From Actinomyces sp. oral taxon 897 (lineage in GTDB: Bacteria; Actinomycetota; Actinomycetes; Actinomycetales; Actinomycetaceae): 64,000 nucleotides of DNA. Shown in pieces: positions 44,663-52,986 of this stretch. A program made the translations under genes and the position numbers. Below the pieces are notes generated by a model. That model ran no database searches and had not been told where the DNA came from. It worked only from the letters and a program-made list of their open reading frames with translations. Position 1 is the first letter of the stretch, and the number at the start of each line of letters is the position of its first letter. The stretch is taken from NCBI RefSeq assembly GCF_002999235.1, contig NZ_CP027236.1, positions 992,001-1,056,000 on the forward strand, given 5' to 3'.

Positions 44663-46258
44663 CTATGGTCTGGGGCCCGGGGCGTACGGACCTGGGTTGG
44701 GATTGTAAGGGTCCAGGGTGTAGGGGTCCAGGATGTAGGAGTCCAGGGCGTAAGGAACTGGTCCGGGGGCGTACGGGCCCGGGCCGGGCAGGCTCCCGGG
44801 GGCGTACAGGCCCAGTGCGTAAGAAACCGGTCCGGGGGCGTAGGGGCCCGCTAAGGGGACGTACGGGACCGGGACCGGGGCGTACGGGACCGGGGCGTAC
44901 GGACCTGGGCCCGGGATGTAGGGGACCGGGCCTCCCGGCGCTCCGCGAGGCACCACCCTCACAGGCGCCGCGCCGACCGGGCCAGGGGTCCTTGCGGGCA
45001 CGCGGCCGGGCGGCACCGTCGTGGGCGGCACCGGGTTCGTGGGGGGAAGGAAGGGGACCAGGAGGCCGCGGGCGGCGGCGAGCTCACCCAGGGCGCCTTC
45101 AAGACAGGCGCTGACCTCCTGGCTGAGGACGCCGTCGGGCGGGGTCCGCCTGCGCAGGAGGGCCAGGGCCATGACGGCCCGGCAGAAGCGGCCGCTGACC
45201 TCCGCGGCGTCGGGCCGGAGGCAGTTCCTGCGCAACCAGGCCCTTCCCGCGCCACTGGTCGCCATGCCCACCTCCAACGGCGTGAGGCGCCCGGCTTTGA
45301 CGTCACCGGCCAGTGAGGCCCGGATCCGGGAGGGCTCCGTGAGCGAGACCACCAGGACGGTCGCCCCCCAGGCCAGGGCGAGCAGCACCAGGACCCCGAG
45401 GTAGACGCCCGGGTGGTCCTCGGAGAGCTGGTGCGTCATCCAGGACTCCAGGACCACCATGGCCAGGACCCCGCCTCCGAGCACCGCCACCTGTATCGCC
45501 TTAGAGCGCGTGCGGGCGGCCCGGCCCAGGGCCAGGGCCGGGCAGAAGGTGGAGACCACGGCCTGCACGGTCACCAGGACGGCAGCGACCCCGGGCATCT
45601 CCCTCGCCAGCAGGGAGACGCTGACGACCAGGGCCTGCCCGCAGGCCATGAAGCCCGTGTAGGTGACCGCGTCCAGGACGCCGCCGACGTCCTCGCGCCA
45701 CAGGAGCAGGAGCAGGGCCAGCCCCGCCCCGGTGAGCAGGGCGTGGACCAGCGGGGTGCCCACCAGGCCGGGGGACACGGCGACCTGGGGCAGCAGGAAG
45801 GACAGGCGCACCTGCCCTACCACGTCCTCCAGGCCGTACTCCGCCAGCAGCTCGGTGGTACCCCACAGGAAGGCCACGAGCACGAGGATCCGGTACCTGG
45901 CGGTCCTGGCGGCCCACAGCAGGTAGCCGACGGTCACCGCCACCGGGACGAGCGCCCCGCCCAGGGCCCGGAGCACGTGCCCCAGGAGGGCGCCCCTGGT
46001 AGTGAGCAGGACCACGGAGCCGACCAGGGCTACCAGACCCAGGACGACCAGGACGGGGGCCGTGGACCGCCGGGCCCGGAACCTGGTGAGGCCCTCCGGC
46101 AGGACCGCCGCGTCCAGCTGCGGGGAGGACCAGTCCGGCTCGCCGTCGGGGTAGAGGGCATTGACGGTCAGGGCGTCGGTACCCGCCCCCGCACCGGCCC
46201 CGGGCGCCGGCGGGTCCGGCTCCCAGGGCGGGCGGGGGCCTGGGGGGAGGGCGGCCAT
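44663..46258 (-). CDS. PrsW-like membrane protein lacking catalytic motifs, with a Pro/Tyr-repeat tail
   Basis: 531 residues. The membrane region (about 65-310, eight hydrophobic segments) follows the PrsW topology, but WREDVGGVLDAVTYTGFMACGQAL stands where PrsW has the EE...SEN active-site motifs, and no HAFWNG is seen. The post-membrane domain (AGRLTPLEVGMATSGAGRAWLRR) aligns with that of the adjacent PrsW (ASWLTGAEITMLTTGTGRRQARR). About the last 110 residues are Pro/Gly/Tyr repeats (PYAPGP, PYAPVP). Probably a catalytically dead paralogue from duplication, now coupled with LemA-like and PrsW genes. Function unknown. Confidence 0.7.
   Translation of the reverse strand: MAALPPGPRPPWEPDPPAPGAGAGAGTDALTVNALYPDGEPDWSSPQLDAAVLPEGLTRFRARRSTAPVLVVLGLVALVGSVVLLTTRGALLGHVLRALGGALVPVAVTVGYLLWAARTARYRILVLVAFLWGTTELLAEYGLEDVVGQVRLSFLLPQVAVSPGLVGTPLVHALLTGAGLALLLLLWREDVGGVLDAVTYTGFMACGQALVVSVSLLAREMPGVAAVLVTVQAVVSTFCPALALGRAARTRSKAIQVAVLGGGVLAMVVLESWMTHQLSEDHPGVYLGVLVLLALAWGATVLVVSLTEPSRIRASLAGDVKAGRLTPLEVGMATSGAGRAWLRRNCLRPDAAEVSGRFCRAVMALALLRRRTPPDGVLSQEVSACLEGALGELAAARGLLVPFLPPTNPVPPTTVPPGRVPARTPGPVGAAPVRVVPRGAPGGPVPYIPGPGPYAPVPYAPVPVPYVPLAGPYAPGPVSYALGLYAPGSLPGPGPYAPGPVPYALDSYILDPYTLDPYNPNPGPYAPGPRP
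44670..44930 (-). repeat. Coding minisatellite for Pro-Tyr-Ala-Pro-Gly repeats
   Basis: Imperfect short tandem units on the plus strand, of the type GGGGCGTACGG and GGGTCCAGGATGTAG, encode the PYAPGP- and DPYTLDPY-type repeats at the C-terminus of the PrsW-like protein. Unit lengths are multiples of three, so the frame is kept. The array is likely to vary in length between strains. Confidence 0.7.
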
Positions 46259-46260
46259 GC

Positions 46261-46932
46261 TCAGGCTCCTGCGGCACCGGCGGGCCCGGTGTCGTCGTCC
46301 ACGTCAAAGGTCTGGGGCATGGGGGCGCGCCCGGCCAGGTGCAGGAGACGGACCACCAGGTCGGCACGCAGGCGCTGGGCCTGGGCCACGCGGGTGTCAT
46401 GGAAGCGGCGGGCCAGGACCACCCGGTAGGCGGCCCTGTCCAGGCGGGCCAGGACCTCGGCGGAGCGGGGGTCGTCGGCCAGGAGCGCCCGGGTGCGCGC
46501 GTGCAGGACGGTCCGGATAACCCGGGACAGGTCGGACTCCACGCGGGCGCGCGGACGGTCCTCACCGTCCCCGGCCGCCGGGTCCGCCCCGGTGGGGGGC
46601 GTGGACGACGTCGGGCTCGGGGGCGCCCCGGCCCCCGGCGGGCGGTGCTCCAGGCCGTCGTCGACCAGGGGGCTCTCGCAGTCCAGGGACTCCCGGGCCG
46701 CCTGGGCCAGGAGGAGGCCGGAGGCGGGGTCGAGCAGCCCGGAGGTGGCCAGCTCCAGGGCCGCCTGGGCACGGTGGACGAGCTGGGCCTCCAGCGTGGC
46801 GCGCGCCCCCAGGACCTGGCGGTGGAGGCGGTCCACCCTGACCGCGCGGGCGTAGAGCAGCCAGCCGATGACCACCAGCAGCGTCACCAGGACGGTCCAT
46901 CCCAGCAGGGTCTGGGGGTGGGGCACGCTCAT
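46261..46932 (-). CDS. LemA-like single-pass membrane protein
   Basis: 223 residues. One N-terminal helix (LLGWTVLVTLLVVIGWLLYARAV), then a helical domain with RVDRLHRQVLGARATLEAQLVHRAQAAL and a conserved end ARRFHDTRVAQAQRLRADLVVRLLHLAGRAPMPQTFDVDD, the pattern seen in actinobacterial LemA-like proteins next to pimA. A disordered Pro/Gly/Asp stretch (about 95-130) interrupts the helices. It starts 1 nt after the pimA stop. Function is unknown; probably linked to envelope assembly by position. Confidence 0.6.
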   Translation of the reverse strand: MSVPHPQTLLGWTVLVTLLVVIGWLLYARAVRVDRLHRQVLGARATLEAQLVHRAQAALELATSGLLDPASGLLLAQAARESLDCESPLVDDGLEHRPPGAGAPPSPTSSTPPTGADPAAGDGEDRPRARVESDLSRVIRTVLHARTRALLADDPRSAEVLARLDRAAYRVVLARRFHDTRVAQAQRLRADLVVRLLHLAGRAPMPQTFDVDDDTGPAGAAGA

Positions 46933-46933
46933 C

Positions 46934-48115
46934 TCAGTCCTCCAGGGCGTCGCGCAGGCGGCTCATGACGGTACGCTGCCCGGGTGCCAGGCGTACCCGG
47001 GTGTGGGCGGTGGACAGCGCCATGTCGTAGACGTCCAGGACGGCGTCGGTCACGGTGGACCAGTCGTAGCGCCTCACCTCGGCGTCGGCGGCCCGGCGCC
47101 GGGCGTCGGCCGCGTCGACGTCGGTCAGGGTGTCGACGATGACGCGGGCCAGGTCCTGGCTGTCCCCGTTGCGGAAGAGGGCGCCGTAGCGTCCGGCGCC
47201 CAGCACGTCGGAGAAGGCCGTCAGGTCCGAGGCGATGACGTGGGTACCGGCCGCCATGGCCTCCACCAGGACGATCCCGAAGGACTCCCCCCCGGTCTGG
47301 GGGGCTACGTAGCAGGTGGCGGAGGCGAGCAGGGCGGCCTTGTCCTCGTCACTGACCCCGCCCAGGAAGGTCACCTGCTCCCCGAAGCGCGCCAGGGCGG
47401 CACGCTGCTCCCCGGCGTCCCCGCGCCCGGCCACCAGGAAGCGTGTCCCGGGGAGGGCCTCCAGGACGGCGGGGACGGCGTCGGCCAGGACCGTCAGGCC
47501 CTTGCGGGGCTCGTCCAGGCGCCCCAGGAAGGCCACGGTGGGGGCCTGGGGGGTCCCGGCGAAGCGCGGGTCGTGGTGGGAGGCCGTGGCGAAGGGCTCG
47601 ACGTAGATCCCGTTGGGGATGACCACCGCGTCACCGCCGTGGTACTGGATGAGGGTGCGTCGGGCCTCCTCCGAGACCGCGATCATGGCGGAGATCCTCT
47701 CCATGAGGGGGGCGGTCATGGGTGAGAGGAGCTCGCGGGCCAGGGAGCGGTCCATGGCGGCGTGGAAGGTGGCTACCACCGGCCCGTCGGCGGCCTGGAG
47801 GGCGAGCATGCCTACCGAGGGGGTAATGGGCTCGTGAATATGAAGGAGGTCTAAATCACATTCCTCCAGCCACTTGCGGGCGCGGCGGGCCACGGCGGTA
47901 CCGAAGTTGAGGCGCGCCACCGACCCGTTGTAGGGGATGGCCACGGTGTCCCCGGCGCTGGTGACCCACGGCGGCAGGTCCTCGGTCCGGGTGGCGGGGG
48001 CCAGGACACGTACGTCGTGCCCTCGACGACGCAGCTCACCGGCCAGGTCCATGACGTGTACCTGGACACCTCCGTGGGCGTCCAGAGAGTACGGGCAGAC
48101 GATACCGACCCTCAT
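46934..48115 (-). CDS. pimA: Phosphatidyl-myo-inositol mannosyltransferase PimA
   Basis: GT4 GT-B glycosyltransferase that adds the first mannose from GDP-mannose to phosphatidylinositol at the inner membrane face. MRVGIVCPYSLDAHGGVQVHVMDLAGELRRRGH is the PimA N-terminus; LLHIHEPITPS, FLGRLDEPRKGLTVL and GGESFGIVLVEAMAAG (nucleotide-sugar site) follow. ATG 48115 has GGAGGGGAGC upstream and overlaps the acyltransferase stop by 4 nt. The 393-residue length is normal. Adjacent pgsA and acyltransferase genes confirm the PIM pathway. Confidence 0.93.
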   Translation of the reverse strand: MRVGIVCPYSLDAHGGVQVHVMDLAGELRRRGHDVRVLAPATRTEDLPPWVTSAGDTVAIPYNGSVARLNFGTAVARRARKWLEECDLDLLHIHEPITPSVGMLALQAADGPVVATFHAAMDRSLARELLSPMTAPLMERISAMIAVSEEARRTLIQYHGGDAVVIPNGIYVEPFATASHHDPRFAGTPQAPTVAFLGRLDEPRKGLTVLADAVPAVLEALPGTRFLVAGRGDAGEQRAALARFGEQVTFLGGVSDEDKAALLASATCYVAPQTGGESFGIVLVEAMAAGTHVIASDLTAFSDVLGAGRYGALFRNGDSQDLARVIVDTLTDVDAADARRRAADAEVRRYDWSTVTDAVLDVYDMALSTAHTRVRLAPGQRTVMSRLRDALED

Positions 48116-49134
48116 GCGCTCCCCTCCTGCAGGTGACGGGACGCCGCAGGATCCGCGGTGGCGGCCCCGCCCTGGCGCGCGTGGGAACGCGCCAGCCGCT
48201 CCTGGTCCAGGTCGGCGTCGAAGACCGGCTGGAGCATGTGCCAGTCGGTGGCGTGGGCGGCCAGGTCCGGGGCCAGGGCGCTGACCCACCGCCGGGTCCA
48301 GGCCTCCACCTGCGCCCGGCCGTCCAGGCCCTCAGGCGCCGGGACGTGACAGGCACGTACGTACAGCCCCCAGCGGGACCCGGCCCGGCGGCGGCGCTCA
48401 CCGGTCAGCGGCTCGTAGCCGATGGTGACCGCGTACAGCGGCAGGCCCAGCCGCTGGGCGATGGCAGCTGGCCCGGCGGCCACCCGGGCGCGGTGCCCGG
48501 CCAGGTCGGCCAGGACGCCCGAGGCGGACAGGTCCCGGTCGGCCAGCAGGGCGACGGCGTAGTGGCCCCGGCTGGCGGTACCCACCAGGTGCTCAAAGAC
48601 CTTCTCCCCGGGGGCCTGGCCGATAATCCGCATGCCCTGGCCCTGGCGGAAGCGGACGAACTGGTCGAACAGGTCCGCCGGCTCCAGCCTCTCGGCCACG
48701 GTGAGCACCTGGGCCAGCTCCTGACAGGCCCAGGTCCCCACCAGGTCCCAGTTGCCCATGTGGGGTAGGGCCAGGACCACCGAGCCGTCCCGGGCGTCCT
48801 GGCGCAGGCTCTCGGGGACGTCAGCGCGTACCCGGGCCATGACCTGCTCCAGGCTCATGGAGGGCAGGGCGAAGGCCTCGTAGAAGTAGCGCGTGTAGGA
48901 GCGCATGGCGGCCCGGGAGGCGCGGTGGAGGGCGCGAGCGGTGGTGTCGGCGGGCAGGAGGCGGGCGAGGTTCCTCTCCAGCTGGCCCACGCCCGTGCGG
49001 GTGGGGCGCAGTCGGTGGACCGTCCAGGCCACGTCGGCCCCGGCGTGGGCCAGGCCGTAGCCCAGCCAGGTGGGCAAGTAGCGGGTGCAGCGCCAGGCGG
49101 TCCGGTAGAGCGCCGCGGTGAGGCGGCCGCTCAT
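48112..49134 (-). CDS. PIM acyltransferase (PatA-like, LpxL/HtrB superfamily)
   Basis: 340 residues from ATG 49134, overlapping the pgsA stop by 4 nt. LALPHMGNWDLVG is the HX4D catalytic motif of lysophospholipid/lauroyl acyltransferases. LADRDLSASGV and the C-terminal HMLQPVF follow the family. In mycobacteria the homologue in the same position acylates the mannose of PIM1 (PatA). It probably acts at the cytoplasmic membrane on PimA products. Assignment as PatA rests on family plus gene order. Confidence 0.88.
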   Translation of the reverse strand: MSGRLTAALYRTAWRCTRYLPTWLGYGLAHAGADVAWTVHRLRPTRTGVGQLERNLARLLPADTTARALHRASRAAMRSYTRYFYEAFALPSMSLEQVMARVRADVPESLRQDARDGSVVLALPHMGNWDLVGTWACQELAQVLTVAERLEPADLFDQFVRFRQGQGMRIIGQAPGEKVFEHLVGTASRGHYAVALLADRDLSASGVLADLAGHRARVAAGPAAIAQRLGLPLYAVTIGYEPLTGERRRRAGSRWGLYVRACHVPAPEGLDGRAQVEAWTRRWVSALAPDLAAHATDWHMLQPVFDADLDQERLARSHARQGGAATADPAASRHLQEGSA

Positions 49135-49805
49135 GCCCGGCCCCCGGAGGTCCCGGCGCCCAGCGCGGGCTCCTGCCGGACAGCGGCCCCGGGACCGATC
49201 TGCCCACGGACGGTGAGCACCCGCTGGACGACGGTAACCAGACAGGCCACGGCCACGTACCCCAGGGCACCGCTCAGGACCCACTGGGGGGCGCCCAGGC
49301 CCACGATAAAGGCCGCTACCAGGGACACCACGAGACGGTCGGTGCGCTCGGCGAGGCCCACGGCGGCGGCGGCGCCCACGGACTCAGCCCGGGCCCGGGC
49401 GTAGGGGACGACGGCACCCAGGACCACGCTGGCGGTGGCCAGGACCACGGTCACGGTGCGCAGGGTGCCGGGCTCCATGCGCAGGGCGGCCCAGACGGCC
49501 AGGGAGCCCATGACGGCGCCGTCGGCCAGCCGGTCCAGGGTGGAGTCGAGGAAGGCGCCGAAGACCGAGCTCTGTCCGGTGGCCCGGGCCAGGATCCCGT
49601 CAAAGGAGTCGGCGACGAGCAGGATCCCCAGGAGCGGCGGCCCCACGAGGAAGTGCCCCTGCGGCAGGGTGACCACGGCGGCGGTGACGGACAGGACGGT
49701 GCCGGTCACGGTGAGCGTGTTGGGGGTGATGCCGGCCCGCGCCATGGCGAGGGCCGGGCGGGTGAAGAGGGCCCTGGTCAGGCCCCGGCCGTGCTGTCCG
49801 AGCAT
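49131..49805 (-). CDS. pgsA: Phosphatidylinositol-phosphate synthase (CDP-alcohol phosphatidyltransferase)
   Basis: 224 residues with about six membrane helices. The CDP-alcohol motif is complete: DSFDGILARATGQSSVFGAFLDSTLD, i.e. D-x2-DG-x2-AR-x8-G-x3-D-x3-D. It makes PI-phosphate from CDP-diacylglycerol and inositol phosphate, the lipid used by PimA. AGAGGAACC precedes the ATG. It is followed directly by the acyltransferase and pimA. Confidence 0.93.
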   Translation of the reverse strand: MLGQHGRGLTRALFTRPALAMARAGITPNTLTVTGTVLSVTAAVVTLPQGHFLVGPPLLGILLVADSFDGILARATGQSSVFGAFLDSTLDRLADGAVMGSLAVWAALRMEPGTLRTVTVVLATASVVLGAVVPYARARAESVGAAAAVGLAERTDRLVVSLVAAFIVGLGAPQWVLSGALGYVAVACLVTVVQRVLTVRGQIGPGAAVRQEPALGAGTSGGRA

Positions 49806-49868
49806 AGGTTCCTCTGGTCGCTGTGGGAGGTGGGGCGGTAGCGGCGCCCCCGGGCGGTGCCGAGGCGG

Positions 49869-50588
49869 TCAGCCGGGGGCACCGGCAGGGGCGTCGCCCG
49901 GGGCGCCCTCGGCAGGGCCACCAGCCGGGGCGCCCCCTGCCGGGGAGTCCCCGGCGGGGCCCCCAACTGGGGCGTCCCCCACTGGAGCGTCCCCGCCCGG
50001 GGCCTCGTCCCAGGCGGCCGCCAGGACCTCGCGCTGGTCCCCCAGGAGCTGGGGGACGGGCTTGGTGCGGGCAATGAGGGGCATGAAGTTGGCGTCCCCC
50101 CTCCAGCGGGGCACCACGTGCTGGTGGAGGTGGGCGGCGATCCCCGCCCCGGCCACCTCGCCCTGGTTCACGCCCAGATTGAAGCCCTGCGGGTGGCTCA
50201 CCGCCCGCAGGACCTCCATGGCCCGGGCCGTGAGCTCGCCGATCTCGACCCGCTCGGCGGCCGACGCCTGGGTCCAGTCCGAGACGTGCCGGTAGGGGCA
50301 CACCAGTAGGTGGCCGGTGTTGTAGGGGTAGAGGTTCATGAGCACGTAGGCGCTCCGGCCCCGGTGGACGATGAGGGAGTCCTGGTCCGTCCGCCCGGGT
50401 GCCCGGCAGAAGGGGCACTGGTGGTGGCTGGAGTCCTTGGGCTTGTCCTGGCCGCCGATGTAGACCATGCGGTGGGGGGTCCACAGGCGCTGGAAGGCGT
50501 CGGGGGCGCCGGGGTGGTCCCAGGCCGCCTCCACGCGCACCCCGGCGGAGGACCCGTCCGGTACGACGCCGTCGGTAGTCTCAGCCAC
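49869..50588 (-). CDS. HIT-domain nucleotide hydrolase (AP4A phosphorylase-like)
   Basis: 239 residues; GTG 50588 overlaps the thrS stop by 8 nt. The HIT motif [10 protein letters not shown] is intact, and CPFC plus the distal residues HHQCPFC could bind Zn. [26 protein letters not shown] is the typical HIT core. The last 45 residues are a Gly/Ala/Pro/Asp repeat tail ([13 protein letters not shown]). In mycobacteria the homologue in this place is an AP4A phosphorylase (Rv2613c). Its coupling to thrS, an AP4A-producing aminoacyl-tRNA synthetase, is consistent. Confidence 0.9.
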   Translation of the reverse strand: MAETTDGVVPDGSSAGVRVEAAWDHPGAPDAFQRLWTPHRMVYIGGQDKPKDSSHHQCPFCRAPGRTDQDSLIVHRGRSAYVLMNLYPYNTGHLLVCPYRHVSDWTQASAAERVEIGELTARAMEVLRAVSHPQGFNLGVNQGEVAGAGIAAHLHQHVVPRWRGDANFMPLIARTKPVPQLLGDQREVLAAAWDEAPGGDAPVGDAPVGGPAGDSPAGGAPAGGPAEGAPGDAPAGAPG

Positions 50589-52614
50589 GGTTCAGCCTCT
50601 CCCCGGCCGGGTCGTTGACCCGGTTCGCGATCACCTGGCGGATGTGCTCCACGGCCTGGGCCACGGGCACGCCGTTGGTCTGCTCCCCGTCACGGAAGCG
50701 GAAGGAGACGGCACCGGCCTGCTCGTCCTCTCCCCCGGCAATGAGGGTGAAGGGGATCCTGTCCTTGGAGGCGTTGCGGATCTTCTTGCCGAAGCGGTCG
50801 TCGGAGTGGTCCACCTCGACCCGCACGCCCACGGCGCGCAGGCGGGCGGCGACGTCGTCAACGTAGTCGTCGAAGACCTCGGCCACGGGCACGAGCCGCA
50901 CCTGGACGGGTGCCAGCCAGGCCGGGAAGGCTCCCGCGTAGTGCTCGGTGAGCACGCCGATAAAGCGCTCCACGCTGCCCAGCTTGGCGGAGTGGATCAT
51001 GACGGGGCGCTGGTGGGTGCCGTCGGGGGCGGTGTACTCCAGGTCGAAGCGCTCGGGCTGGTTGAAGTCGTACTGGATGGTGGACATCTGCCAGGTGCGG
51101 CCGATGGCGTCCTTGACCTGGACGGAGACCTTGGGCCCGTAGAAGGCGGCGCCACCGGGGTCGGGGACCACCGCCAGCCCGGAGGCGTCGCAGGCCTCCT
51201 GGAGGGCGGCGGTGGCCGCGGCCCAGTCGGCGTCGGAGCCAATGAACTTGTCCTTCCTGGCCCCGTTGTCGCGGGTGGACAGCTCCAGGTAGAAGTCGGT
51301 CAGCCCGAAGTCGGACAGGATGGACAGGAAGAACTGGATCTGGGCCTTGATCTCCTCACCGGCCTGCTCGGGGGTGCAGTAGGTGTGGGAGTCGTCCTGG
51401 GTGAAGCCGCGCATACGGGTCAGGCCGTGGACCACGCCGGACTTCTCGTAGCGGTAGTCGCGGCCCATCTCGAAGAAGCGCAGCGGCAGCTCACGGTAGG
51501 ACCGGCCCCGGGAGCGGAAGATGAGGTTGTGCATGGGGCAGTTCATGGCCTTGAGGTAGTACTCCTGCCCGGCCTTGGTGATACTGCCCGCCGCGTCGCG
51601 CTCCTCGTCGGCGAGCATGGGCGGAAACATGGTGTCGGCGTAGTAGGGCAGGTGGCCCGAGGTGTGGAACAGGCCGCCCTTGGAGATCTCGGGGGTGTGG
51701 ACGAAGTCGAAGCCGTACTCCATGTGGCGCGCCACCACGTGGCTCTCGACCTGGTGGCGCAGCATGGCCCCCTTGGGGTGGAAGACCACCAGGCCGGGGC
51801 CGATCTCCTCGGGGAAGGAGTACAGGTCGAGCTCGGCCCCCAGCCTGCGGTGGTCGCGGCGCTCGGCCTCCTTGATCCGGTCCTGGTAGGCCCGCAGATC
51901 CTCCTTGGAGGCCCAGGCGGTGCCGTAGATGCGCTGGAGGGAGTCCCCGGACTGGTCGCCCTTCCAGTAGGCCGAGGAGGACTTGGTCAGGGCGAACCCT
52001 TGGCCGATGAGGCGGGTGGAGGGCAGGTGGGGGCCGCGGCACAGGTCCTTCCAGGCCACGGTCCCGTCCCGGCGTACATTGTCGTACATGGTCAGGGTGG
52101 TGCCGCCGACCTCCACCGAGGCGGACTCGGCGCCCGCGCCCTTGGTGGTGATGAGCTCGAGCTTGTAGGGCTGGTCGGCCAGCTCAGCGCGTCCCTCGTC
52201 CTCGGTGATCTCACGGCGCACGAAGCGCTGGCCCTCCTTGACGATCCGCTTCATGCGCCTCTCGATCTCGCGCAGCAGCTCGGGGGTGACGGCGTCGATA
52301 CCCCCGAAGTCGTAGTAGAAGCCGTCGGTGATAAAGGGGCCGATACCCAGGTTGACGTCGGGGAAGAGCTCCTGGACGGCCTGGGCCATGACGTGGGTGG
52401 CGCTGTGGCGCAGGATGTCCAGGCCGTCCTGGCTGTCCAGGGTAATGGGCTCCACCACGGCGCCGTCGGGGAGGGGGCGCTCCAGGTCCCGGGGCTCGCC
52501 GTCCACGCGCACAGCCACTACCGACACGTCGCCCCGGTAGAGGGACGCTCCCGTGGTCCCGGCCTCGATGACCCGGGGGGCGCCGTCGAGGGTAATGCTG
52601 AGCTGTTCGGTCAC
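50581..52614 (-). CDS. thrS: Threonyl-tRNA synthetase
   Basis: 677 residues, GTG start with AAGGAGTCCCC upstream. TGS domain (1-65), editing domain with the conserved [14 protein letters not shown] and the [12 protein letters not shown] region, class II catalytic core with KPMNCPMHN-equivalent [27 protein letters not shown] (motif 2) and motif 3 HRAILGS-equivalent [18 protein letters not shown], then an anticodon-binding domain. Complete and typical. The HIT gene is translationally coupled downstream. Confidence 0.97.
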   Translation of the reverse strand: MTEQLSITLDGAPRVIEAGTTGASLYRGDVSVVAVRVDGEPRDLERPLPDGAVVEPITLDSQDGLDILRHSATHVMAQAVQELFPDVNLGIGPFITDGFYYDFGGIDAVTPELLREIERRMKRIVKEGQRFVRREITEDEGRAELADQPYKLELITTKGAGAESASVEVGGTTLTMYDNVRRDGTVAWKDLCRGPHLPSTRLIGQGFALTKSSSAYWKGDQSGDSLQRIYGTAWASKEDLRAYQDRIKEAERRDHRRLGAELDLYSFPEEIGPGLVVFHPKGAMLRHQVESHVVARHMEYGFDFVHTPEISKGGLFHTSGHLPYYADTMFPPMLADEERDAAGSITKAGQEYYLKAMNCPMHNLIFRSRGRSYRELPLRFFEMGRDYRYEKSGVVHGLTRMRGFTQDDSHTYCTPEQAGEEIKAQIQFFLSILSDFGLTDFYLELSTRDNGARKDKFIGSDADWAAATAALQEACDASGLAVVPDPGGAAFYGPKVSVQVKDAIGRTWQMSTIQYDFNQPERFDLEYTAPDGTHQRPVMIHSAKLGSVERFIGVLTEHYAGAFPAWLAPVQVRLVPVAEVFDDYVDDVAARLRAVGVRVEVDHSDDRFGKKIRNASKDRIPFTLIAGGEDEQAGAVSFRFRDGEQTNGVPVAQAVEHIRQVIANRVNDPAGERLNRG

Positions 52615-52725
52615 GGGGACTCCTTGGGTTGACGTCGAGGCGCTGTACGGGTGCGCCCTCGACGGCGAGTCTACTGCCTGCTCCTGGCACCGCCCACGTC
52701 AGCGCCCCACCCGCCCCTCCCCCCT

Positions 52726-52802
52726 CGCGAGAACGGTACTTATTCGCCGTGAGAACGGTACTTATTGCTCGCGAGAACGGTACTTGTTCGTCGCGAGAAC
52801 GG
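52726..52802. repeat. Tandem 22-bp repeats upstream of thrS
   Basis: Three full 22-bp units (52726-52747, 52748-52769, 52770-52791) and a half unit (to 52802), sharing the core GAGAACGGTACTT. They lie 112 bp upstream of the thrS start, in a 372-bp spacer with no gene. The unit length is not a multiple of three, so this is not a coding repeat. The core ACGGTACTTA resembles the array at 59735. Confidence 0.85.
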
Positions 52803-52986
52803 CTGGCCGGGCGACCTCGACCGCCCCCGGGCCCGCGAGCGCCTCGGCGGGTGGGTCACGGGTGGGTCCGGGGTACGCACGGTGGCCGCCCCCGGTAGCA
52901 CCACCGGGGCCGCGCTCGGTAGCACCACCGGGATGGGTACCGGGGCCCAGGGGAGGGGTACGCGCGGTGGCCCGGCCCGCGGGCGC

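Noticed and set aside
50467..52632. A 721-codon plus-strand frame opposite thrS.
   Set aside because: Antisense shadow of thrS with no recognisable domain and no RBS.
52726..52802. CRISPR array at the 22-bp tandem repeats.
   Set aside because: Repeats abut without spacers, are only 22 bp and imperfect, and there are no cas genes.
52615..52986. T-box leader upstream of thrS.
   Set aside because: No T-box bulge sequence or specifier/antiterminator pairing was seen; only tandem repeats.
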